A DNA stretch of 64,000 bases from the NCBI RefSeq assembly GCF_027107535.1, contig NZ_CP114283.1:7130001-7194000 (forward strand), given 5' to 3'. A program made the translations under genes and the position numbers. This DNA is from Streptomyces aurantiacus (GTDB lineage: Bacteria > Actinomycetota > Actinomycetes > Streptomycetales > Streptomycetaceae). Below the pieces are notes generated by a model. It was not told where the DNA came from. It searched no databases and saw only the letters and a list, made by a program, of their open reading frames with translations. This document shows, one piece after another, positions 33,222 through 39,852 of the stretch. Numbering within the stretch: the first letter of the stretch is position 1; every line of letters starts with the position of its first letter.

Positions 33222-34645
33222 TTCTCTTCGCCTTCCGGCTCGGCGGCTGCCAGGTGCCGCAGGGCGTATGAACGCCACGGACGCCAGGTCTCGGGGACCT
33301 GTGCGCCGGGCGGGGCCACGTCGGGGTCACCGAGGGCGCGGGTACGGATGACGGCCACGACGTGTTCGTCCAGGCCGGGCAGGGCGAGCAGCGCGGCCTG
33401 CGCCGCCTCCCGGTCGGCGCCGGGGTCGAGCCGCAGGGTGCCGTCCGCGAGAGCGGTGGCGAGGGCGCCCAGCGTGCCGCCGGACTCCGCGAGGGCTGCC
33501 GGTTCGGGGAAGACGTGCGTGAGCGTCCCGCAGGGCGAGTCCAGCGCCTTCCCGTGGGTCCGCACCAGGTTCTCGGCCTCGCGCGGACCGACCAGCGCGC
33601 GTACCGCCAGCTCCTCCGGATCGGCGGCGCCGGGCGAACGCAGCCCCGGCCTGGCCGCCACCAGCGGGGCCAGCCGGCTGTCCGAGCCGAGCCGCTCGTC
33701 CACGGCGTACGGATCGGCGTCGAGGTCGAAGAGCCGACGCAGCCGCTGTACGGCGGTGGTGAGATCCCGCAGGTCGGTGAGGTGCAGCCGGGCGTCGAGC
33801 CAGCCGCTGCTGTGGGCGGAGGCGCCCGACAGGCGCTCCCCCACGGCGACGATGCCCGTGCCGTACGGCAGCCGCAGGGTCCGTCGGTAGGTGCGGGCCC
33901 CGGGGGCGCCGGCCACCTCTTCGATGCCGGGCACGGCCTCGGCGCTCAGCAGGTCGAAGGCGGCGGCTGCCTGGTACGGGCCCCGGTGCGCGAGGCGCAG
34001 CGGTATCCCCGCGGTGGGGGTGGCCGCGGAGGGGGTGGCCGGCGTTCGGCGCGTCCCGCCTCTGTTTCTGGCGGCGCGCAGCTCGGTCGGGGTGGACGCG
34101 TACACCGTCCGGATCGTGTCGTTGAACTGCCGCACGCTCGCGAATCCGGCGGCGAAGGCGATCTCCGTGACCGGTAGTTCCGTGGTCTGCAGCAGTACCC
34201 GCGCGGTGTGGGCGCGCTGAGCCCGTGCCAGGGCCACCGGTCCCGCGCCCAGTTCCGTGGTGAGCTGCCTCTGGACCTGTCGGGCGCTGTACCCGAGCCG
34301 GACGGCGAGCCCGGCGACGCCCTCGCGGTCCACGACCCCGTCGCCGATCATCCGCATCGCGCGTCCCACGACGTCGGCGCGTACGTTCCACTCGGCGGAT
34401 CCCGGGGCGGCGTCCGGGCGGCATCTGCGGCATGCCCGGAATCCCGAGCCCTGCGCGGCCGCCGCGGTGGCGTAGTAGCGCACGTTCTCCCGCTTCGGCG
34501 TCACCGCGGGACAGCTCGGTCGGCAGTAGATCCCCGTCGTCTCCACGGCGAAGAAGAACGCGCCGTCGAACCGGGCGTCCCGGCTGCGTACGGCTCCGTA
34601 TCCGGTCTCCTCGTCAATCACCCCTCCAGTGTGCGCCGCCGTCAC
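33218..34645 (-). CDS. Ada-type/AlkA-type fusion protein with apparently inactive glycosylase domain
   Basis: About 475 residues. The Ada N-domain (FDGAFFFAVETTGIYCRPSC and FRACRRCRPDAAPG) keeps the four zinc cysteines, one of which accepts methyl groups from phosphotriesters. Two AraC-type helix-turn-helices follow (LAVRLGYSARQVQRQLTTEL, VTEIAFAAGFASVRQFNDTI). The remainder is AlkA-like (AlkA N-domain, then HhH region and WRPWRSYALRHL). The AlkA helix-hairpin-helix usually reads LPGIGPWTA and the catalytic aspartate lies in PxDLG; here these are LPGLDEHVV and PPGAQVPETW. So glycosylase activity is doubtful. Start uncertain: GTG 34645 or GTG 34621. Confidence 0.85.
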   Translation of the reverse strand: MTAAHTGGVIDEETGYGAVRSRDARFDGAFFFAVETTGIYCRPSCPAVTPKRENVRYYATAAAAQGSGFRACRRCRPDAAPGSAEWNVRADVVGRAMRMIGDGVVDREGVAGLAVRLGYSARQVQRQLTTELGAGPVALARAQRAHTARVLLQTTELPVTEIAFAAGFASVRQFNDTIRTVYASTPTELRAARNRGGTRRTPATPSAATPTAGIPLRLAHRGPYQAAAAFDLLSAEAVPGIEEVAGAPGARTYRRTLRLPYGTGIVAVGERLSGASAHSSGWLDARLHLTDLRDLTTAVQRLRRLFDLDADPYAVDERLGSDSRLAPLVAARPGLRSPGAADPEELAVRALVGPREAENLVRTHGKALDSPCGTLTHVFPEPAALAESGGTLGALATALADGTLRLDPGADREAAQAALLALPGLDEHVVAVIRTRALGDPDVAPPGAQVPETWRPWRSYALRHLAAAEPEGEEK

Positions 34646-34714
34646 GTGTCCGGCTGGCGGATATCGGACATGGCGCTCGTCCGGGGCGGGGTGTCGCCTG
34701 CGTCGTCTGTGGGT

Positions 34715-34840
34715 GGGGCGGGGCCGTGCCGGTATGTCACGTTCGCGACCTCCGGGCACACTGCCCTGAGTGCCATCGGTGGGCGTTTCCAGCGGGAGCC
34801 CTACGTCGCGAACATTGACATACCGGCACGGCCCCGCCCC
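34715..34840. repeat. 126-bp imperfect palindrome with 25-bp perfect terminal inverted repeats
   Basis: The outer arms 34715-34739 (GGGGCGGGGCCGTGCCGGTA, then TGTCA) and 34816-34840 are complementary at all 25 positions. Inside them, GTTCGCGAC (34741-34749) pairs with GTCGCGAAC (34805-34813), giving about 34-bp arms with a single bulge, around a loop of about 55 bases. No clear target-site duplication flanks it. It may be a MITE-like remnant, a long terminator, or the hairpin of a structured RNA. Confidence 0.7.
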
Positions 34841-34902
34841 GGCGCGTCAGCGTCTGCGGCACACACATACACATACGCATACGCGGCCACCGGTGCGGGT
34901 GC

Positions 34903-34977
34903 GGGTCCCGGGGGGTGCGGGTCCCGGGGGGCGAGTCCCGGGGGGGGCGGGAGACGGGGGGCGGGAGACGGGGGCGG
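34903..34977 (+). repeat. G-run repeats (possible G-quadruplex)
   Basis: GTCCCGGGGG occurs three times (about 34905, 34921, 34935), followed by GCGGGAGACGGGG twice (about 34948, 34962). Runs of three to eight G separated by short loops satisfy simple G-quadruplex patterns on the plus strand. Its biological meaning is unknown. Confidence 0.55.
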
Positions 34978-35131
34978 AAGATGGGCGCAGCGCCCCACGG
35001 CCGAAGGGCCGCAGGGCGCTGCTGATGTGATGGCGCGGTGGTGGGCAGGCTGGTTGCCGGGGTCGCGGGCGGTCCGCTGGCCCTCGCCCCGCCCGCAGGG
35101 AACGAGGGCCCTCACTCCGTCGTGGGGCTGG

Positions 35132-36265
35132 TCAGTGCCGGCCCCGGTCACCCCGCTTGGCCTCCATCGCTGCCCGGCCCTCGGCTCCCCTGCGCTTCCA
35201 TTCCCTCCTCAGTTCCGACCGGACGCGCGCATCCGTCTTGGCCACGATCCGCTGGTTCTCCCTGAGGAGCTTCCGGTAGCTCTCGAGTCGCCTCTCGGGC
35301 AGGATCCCCGCGTCCAGCGCGGCCAGCACCGCGCAGCCCGGCTCGGCCACATGCGCGCAGTCCTGGAACCGGCACCCCTGGGCAAGCTCCTCGATCTCCG
35401 AGAACACCTGGCCGACCCCGTTGCCGGCGTCGAACAGCCCTACTCCTCGCAGGCCGGGAGTGTCGATCAGGACACCGCCGCCGGGCAGCACGAGCAGATT
35501 GCGGGTCGTCGTCGTGTGCCGTCCCTTGCCGTCGACGTCACGCGCTGCCTGGACCTCCATCACGTCGTCCCCGAGCAGGGCGTTCGCGAGCGTCGACTTG
35601 CCGGCGCCCGACACCCCGAGCAGCACGGACGTGCCGCCGGCCACGACGGCGCCGAGCACGTCCAGCCCGTCCCCGTCCGTGGAACTGACCGGCAGCACCT
35701 GGACGCCCGGCGCGGCGGTCTCCACGTCCTGCACGAGATACGCCAGCCCCACCGGGTCCGGCACCAGATCCGCCTTGGTCAGCACGACCAGCGGCTGCGC
35801 CCCGGACTCCCAGGCCAGCGCCAGGAACCGCTCGATCCTGCCGAGATCGAGCTCCACCGCCAAGGACACCGCGATGATCGCGAAGTCCACGTTGGCGGCG
35901 AGGATCTGCCCTTCCGACCTCTTGGACGAGGTCGACCGCACGAAGGCGGTACGGCGCGGCAGATACGCCTGTACGTATCGGGGGTCCCCGCCGGGGTCCA
36001 CGGCGGCCCAGTCCCCGGTGCAGATGACCCGGAGCGGGTCGTTCGGAGTCACGAACTCGGTGTCGACCCGCATGGGTCCGGCGGCGGTGATCACGTCGCA
36101 CTGGCCACGGTCGACCCGTACGACCCGCCCCGGCACGAGTCCGCGTTCGAGATGGGGGGCGAATTCAACCGCCCACTCCTCGTCCCAGCCGTAGGGCTCG
36201 AGCGGATGGGACGAGAGGGAGGAAGTCGAGAGGGAGGAAGGGGAAGAAGGAGGAGCAGAAGACAA
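35132..36265 (-). CDS. rsgA: Ribosome small-subunit-dependent GTPase A
   Basis: 377 residues. RsgA assists late maturation of the 30S subunit. The circularly permuted GTPase order is visible: G4 PLVVLTKADLVPDP, G5 VLPVSSTDGDGLD, G1 SVLLGVSGAGKSTLANALLG, switch region GKGRHTTTTRNLLVLPGGG, G3 VLIDTPGLR. An N-terminal OB-fold and a C-terminal zinc site (QGCRFQDCAHVAEPGCAV) complete it. The TTG at 36265 has GAAGGG seven bases upstream; no better start precedes the OB-fold. The first 20 residues are Ser/Pro-rich. A 23-codon ORF with a perfect ribosome site precedes it in the same transcript. Confidence 0.95.
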   Translation of the reverse strand: MSSAPPSSPSSLSTSSLSSHPLEPYGWDEEWAVEFAPHLERGLVPGRVVRVDRGQCDVITAAGPMRVDTEFVTPNDPLRVICTGDWAAVDPGGDPRYVQAYLPRRTAFVRSTSSKRSEGQILAANVDFAIIAVSLAVELDLGRIERFLALAWESGAQPLVVLTKADLVPDPVGLAYLVQDVETAAPGVQVLPVSSTDGDGLDVLGAVVAGGTSVLLGVSGAGKSTLANALLGDDVMEVQAARDVDGKGRHTTTTRNLLVLPGGGVLIDTPGLRGVGLFDAGNGVGQVFSEIEELAQGCRFQDCAHVAEPGCAVLAALDAGILPERRLESYRKLLRENQRIVAKTDARVRSELRREWKRRGAEGRAAMEAKRGDRGRH

Positions 36266-36325
36266 GGGGTGACCCTTCGAAGGGTGGCCCCGGCCGCGCG
36301 CGCTCGGGCGCGGAGAAAGAGGATG

Positions 36326-36397
36326 TCAGCCGGCGACCACAGAGGTGGATTCGATGAACTTCCGGATGTGGGCAGCGCCCATCGCCATGACAGCCAT
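36326..36397 (-). CDS. 23-residue small ORF with consensus ribosome site, upstream of rsgA
   Basis: The ATG at 36397 is preceded by AAGGAGGTG (36404-36412), a near-perfect anti-16S match and the strongest ribosome site in this window. The peptide begins MAVMAMGAAHIRKF and ends ESTSVVAG, with a hydrophobic Met/Ala start and one short amphipathic helix. A promoter (36467-36495) and a 5' hairpin (36433-36455) lie upstream, and rsgA begins 60 bases downstream. It may be a leader peptide, or an independent micropeptide. I do not recognise a family. Confidence 0.7.
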   Translation of the reverse strand: MAVMAMGAAHIRKFIESTSVVAG

Positions 36398-36432
36398 CGT
36401 TCGCACCTCCTTGATCACACCAGCACGACATC

Positions 36433-36455
36433 CGCGGTGGAGAACGTCCACCGCG
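36433..36455 (-). promoter_or_regulatory. Hairpin at the predicted 5' end of the small ORF-rsgA transcript
   Basis: CGCGGTGGA (36433-36441) pairs perfectly with TCCACCGCG (36447-36455), with a five-base loop. It starts only about five bases after the expected transcription start, about 20-40 bases before the ribosome site, so it may stabilise the mRNA 5' end. Confidence 0.6.
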
Positions 36456-36466
36456 CGAACAACCCG

Positions 36467-36495
36467 ACCCTAGACCGCCCTGTCGTCCGGGCCAA
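36467..36495 (-). promoter_or_regulatory. Putative promoter for small ORF and rsgA
   Basis: On the leftward strand, TTGGCC (36490-36495) and TAGGGT (36467-36472) are spaced by exactly 17 bases, an acceptable HrdB-type promoter for a GC-rich actinomycete. It overlaps the terminator of the upstream gene. Confidence 0.55.
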
Positions 36496-36516
36496 CCGGT
36501 TTTCCGGCCCGGACGA
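36483..36516. terminator. Terminator after the sigma-like/CBM2 gene
   Basis: TCGTCCGGGCC (36483-36493) and GGCCCGGACGA (36506-36516) form an 11-bp perfect stem with a 12-base loop, about 60 bases after the stop of the leftward CBM2-containing gene. The -35 element of the next promoter is inside it. Confidence 0.7.
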
Positions 36517-36577
36517 GGGTGGGGGGCGGCTGCCGGGTTGTCCCCCGCTGGGCCGGAGTCCGTGCAGCTCCGCCCGC

Positions 36578-38080
36578 TCAGCTCGAGTGCGTACAGCTCC
36601 GTCCGTTCAGCGTGAAGTGGACCGGCGCGGAGTCTCCGTCGCCGCCCGAGCCCAGGAAGCCCACGGCGAGCGATCCGCCCGAGACGACCGTCTTGTTGTA
36701 GTCGGCAGAGCTCGCGATCACCCGCGAGCCGTCCTGGTCGAAGCTGCCGTCCCACATCTGGGTCACCTTCTGGCCGTCGCGGAAGGTCCAGCCGACGCGC
36801 CAGGTGTCGAGGGCGTAGTCGGACTTGACGGTGACGGTGGCCTGGAAGCCGTCCGGCCACTCGTTGACCAGCTCGTACCTGGCGTGACAGACGGCGGGCT
36901 CACTGGGATTGGGGTCGGCCTCCTTGTCTTGTTCGGCGGTGGGTGAGGAGTCCCCCTGGGCCTCCTTGTCCGGCCCCGAACCCGCATCCGACTTCTCGGT
37001 CGGCCGCGGGGACGACGTGGACGACGTGGATTCGCGCACCGAGCCCGATCCCGACGGCACGGAGTCGTACGAGGGCACCTGCTGCCCCACCGGCTGCCTT
37101 CCCGCCGACTGCTCCAGCTCCCCGGAACCGTCGTCCGAGCTCAAGGGGACCAGCGTGACGACGAGCGCCAGCAACGAGACACCCACAGCGGCGACCATCA
37201 GGCCGGCGCGCCCGATCCGGGCCCTGCCGTCCTCGCTCGCCCAGCCGGCCGGCTCGTCCGCGTCGTCGGCGGCACTCCGGGCGAGACCCGACTCGACGGC
37301 CCGGCGCCGCCGCTCCAGGTAGGCGAGCCCGCCCCAGCCGATCACTCCGCCCGCGAGCGCCGCGGCCAGCCCGCCCCCGGCGAGCTTCAGACAGGCGGCG
37401 GCCTCCGCGCACTCGACGCAGCACGCCAGGTGGCGTGACAGGTCGTCCGGTACGTCGGCGGCGGGCGAGCGGGTGACCGCGTCGAGCAGCCGCGCGTAAC
37501 TGCGGCACTCCTCGGCCAGCGGGGTGTCGAGGTGGTTGCGGTGACAGCGGTCGCGGAACACGCCGCGGACCTGCTGCAGTTCCTCGGTGATGCCCTCCGG
37601 GTCGAGGCCGAGCCGTCGGGCCACGGCGGCCGGCGGCAGCGCCTCGACCTCCGCCAGCCAGAGCAGCGCCGCGTCCGGTTCCTGCATGTCCCGCAGTCCG
37701 CGCAGGGCCAGCGGCCGGTGCAGGGGTGGTCCCGAGAAGCGGTCGGCCTTCTCGGAGTTGAGCCACAGACGTAGGTCGGGGTCGAGACGACCGCCCTGGC
37801 CCTTGGCCTCCCAGGTGGCGGTCGTCTGGCGTACGGCGGTCAGGAGAAGCGGTATTCGGGGCAGCCGGGGAATGCGCGCCCGGCGTCCGAAACTCTTGCC
37901 GCCGGTCTCGGCCTCCGCGGCACGCGCTTCGCGTATGCCGCGGGAGAAGGCCTCGGAGGCCAACGGGCGGGCGTCGGCGGAGCCGCCGGTGCAGAGATCC
38001 GCGTAGGAAAGGACCGCGTCCCAGCACTCCGAGAACAGTGTCGCCTCGGCGGCATCCTGAGGGGTCGGCAGGTCTGGCAT
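36578..38080 (-). CDS. Membrane protein: sigma-like domain, zinc finger, and extracellular CBM2
   Basis: 500 residues from ATG 38080. Residues about 1-90 resemble sigma-70 region 2 (FSECWDAVLSYADLCTGG, RPLASEAFSRGIREAR), and about 140-190 a region-4-like helix-turn-helix (LPPAAVARRLGLDPEGITEE). A zf-HC2-like segment (DDLSRHLACCVECAEAAACL) follows, then one or two membrane helices (near 233-253 and LMVAAVGVSLLALVVTLVPL near 300). After a Ser/Pro linker comes a CBM2 cellulose-binding domain (CHARYELVNEWPDGFQ, DTWRVGWTFRDGQKVTQMWD, FTLNGRSC). It probably joins outside polysaccharide binding to inside signalling; the sigma part may be degenerate. Confidence 0.82.
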   Translation of the reverse strand: MPDLPTPQDAAEATLFSECWDAVLSYADLCTGGSADARPLASEAFSRGIREARAAEAETGGKSFGRRARIPRLPRIPLLLTAVRQTTATWEAKGQGGRLDPDLRLWLNSEKADRFSGPPLHRPLALRGLRDMQEPDAALLWLAEVEALPPAAVARRLGLDPEGITEELQQVRGVFRDRCHRNHLDTPLAEECRSYARLLDAVTRSPAADVPDDLSRHLACCVECAEAAACLKLAGGGLAAALAGGVIGWGGLAYLERRRRAVESGLARSAADDADEPAGWASEDGRARIGRAGLMVAAVGVSLLALVVTLVPLSSDDGSGELEQSAGRQPVGQQVPSYDSVPSGSGSVRESTSSTSSPRPTEKSDAGSGPDKEAQGDSSPTAEQDKEADPNPSEPAVCHARYELVNEWPDGFQATVTVKSDYALDTWRVGWTFRDGQKVTQMWDGSFDQDGSRVIASSADYNKTVVSGGSLAVGFLGSGGDGDSAPVHFTLNGRSCTHSS

Positions 38081-38302
38081 GGGTGGGGACTTCACCTGCA
38101 TCCACAAGGGGGGTCAACTCACCTGGGTAATACGGGAGTTGGAGGGGACGTCTCACGACGGGGCGAGTTTTTCACGGGTCCTGCACAACTGACAAGCGGC
38201 ATCGGCAAATCCGCTTACCGCCGGTCGCATGCCCCACCAGGCACTGCCGCCTCAGACGTATGTTCCCATCGGCCCCTCTGGCCTCGTCATCCGCCCCGTC
38301 CC

Positions 38303-39646
38303 TCAGCCCACGGGCACGTCGTCCGCGTCCCCTTCCGGCACCTCGACCGCCGGCAGGCTGTCCATGAACGAGCTCACCGAGAAGACCGCGTTGCCCGGTC
38401 CGGGCGGGCCGTATCCCGGAGGAGAGGCGAGGCCGAAGTCCTCCATCGTCGCGCGGTACGCCTCAAGGAGCCGGATGTGGTACTCCAGCGGGGCGCCCTG
38501 CGGGTTCGCCTTGCCGAGGGGTGTCGTGGGCTCCGGGCACCAGGTGGTGAAGCGGGGCGTGATGCCCTGCGACATGAAGAACCGCAGGCCCTCGGTGGTC
38601 GAGGCGATGGCCTCGTCGACCGTCGTGAAACCGAAGGGCTCCGCCATCTCCACGCCCGCCACGAAGTTGGGGATGACGTTGCGCGCGCCGAAGACCTCCG
38701 CGGAGTCGAGGATGCGCTTGTGCCACTCGTCGCGGCCTACGTAACGCTCCTTGCCGGGGCAGTACAGCTCGAAGAGACGGCGGTCCCACACCTCGTAGTT
38801 GGGGTGGTAGATCTGCACGCCGTAGTCCTTGAAGCGCTGCACGTCGTCGCGCGGGAGTGCCTGGGCAACGACCTTGCCGATCCAGCGGCCCGGGAAGTGC
38901 TCCTCGATGGCTTTCGCGTACATGCCGTAGAAGTCGGCCTCGTCGCGGCCCTGCAGTTTGGAGGTGATCGCGCCGCCGGTGAGGGTGTACGCGGTGGACA
39001 CCTTCGCCGTGTCGTACCGGTCGATGATCTCCAGCGCTTCCAGGACCTCGTCGACGTCCTTCACACCGGTGTAGGGCCGGCCCGCCGCCTTGTGCTGGCG
39101 CCAGTTGTGGTTGATGTCGCAGTACTGGCACTCCTCCTTGGCGCCGAAGTACTGACAGACCCGGAAGACCGTGAGGTAGATCAGGTAGCCCCACTGGATC
39201 GTCGGGGCCACCTCCATGACGGACTTCCCGTTGGAGAGCTTGTGCCGGTAGTACTCGGGCATCGGCGGCACCCCGACGTCGGAGATCCGCTTCCCGTCGA
39301 GGTAGAGCCCGAGCAGGCCGTCCTCGCCGGCGGCGACACGGTAGGGCGAGGACGGGTTGACGCGGACGGACACGACGGTGCGGCGCAGGTCGTACGGGCC
39401 GCCGGTGAGGATGATCTCCTCCGGCGGCCGGCGCAGCGCGGCGGCGCCCAGCTCGGGCAGCGTGCCGTGGTCGAAGGAGAAGATGAAGTACGACTTCGGC
39501 TTGACGTCGCCGCTCTCGTTGTCGCTGAGGGCGGAGTCGTCGAAGGCCACGCCCCCGCGGAGGAGGTCCTCCTTGAAGACGGCCTCCCGCGGTACGTGCG
39601 GAAACCTTCCCATCAGGTCCTCGACCAGCGCGGTACGGCTGCCCAT
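38303..39646 (-). CDS. Radical SAM protein of unrecognised subfamily
   Basis: 447 residues. The iron-sulfur motif is C-x8-C-x2-C (VCQYFGAKEECQYCDINHN, about residues 155-173), not the standard CxxxCxxC, recalling the MSMEG_0568-type radical SAM group. The barrel continues with KVSTAYTLTGGAITSKLQGR (GGxxT-like SAM-binding region), IYHPNYEVWDRRLFEL and PEPTTPLGKANPQGAPLEY. An N-terminal domain of about 130 residues (SYFIFSFDHGTLPELGAAAL, SVRVNPSSPYRV) precedes it. ATG 39646 has GAGGAGGACGGG upstream. No peptide, amidase or nitrilase partner is adjacent, so substrate is unknown. Confidence 0.85.
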   Translation of the reverse strand: MGSRTALVEDLMGRFPHVPREAVFKEDLLRGGVAFDDSALSDNESGDVKPKSYFIFSFDHGTLPELGAAALRRPPEEIILTGGPYDLRRTVVSVRVNPSSPYRVAAGEDGLLGLYLDGKRISDVGVPPMPEYYRHKLSNGKSVMEVAPTIQWGYLIYLTVFRVCQYFGAKEECQYCDINHNWRQHKAAGRPYTGVKDVDEVLEALEIIDRYDTAKVSTAYTLTGGAITSKLQGRDEADFYGMYAKAIEEHFPGRWIGKVVAQALPRDDVQRFKDYGVQIYHPNYEVWDRRLFELYCPGKERYVGRDEWHKRILDSAEVFGARNVIPNFVAGVEMAEPFGFTTVDEAIASTTEGLRFFMSQGITPRFTTWCPEPTTPLGKANPQGAPLEYHIRLLEAYRATMEDFGLASPPGYGPPGPGNAVFSVSSFMDSLPAVEVPEGDADDVPVG

Positions 39647-39852
39647 CCCGTCCTCCTCGCTCCCAGCTGCGGTGTTCGACTCCTCACGGTATGCCCCGCC
39701 TCCGCGGCACGTGGTGCCGGGTCCCTCTCGGGCGGGCGGTCCCGGGCGGGCGGCGACGGCGACGGGAGGGTGCGCTCGGGGCCGGCGCGCACCAGGTGTC
39801 ACGCCGATCACACCGTCGGGCCACGCGAGCCGACCCATGCGATGCGCGGTTC

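Larger units (their letters stand above)
34646..35131. other. Gene-free region with palindrome and G-rich repeats
   Basis: 486 bases between the rsgA stop and the Ada/AlkA start. It includes the 126-bp inverted repeat element (34715-34840), a pyrimidine/purine microsatellite built on ACACATAC and ACGCATACGC units (34862-34884), and a G-run region (34903-34977). No gene is supported. Confidence 0.6.
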
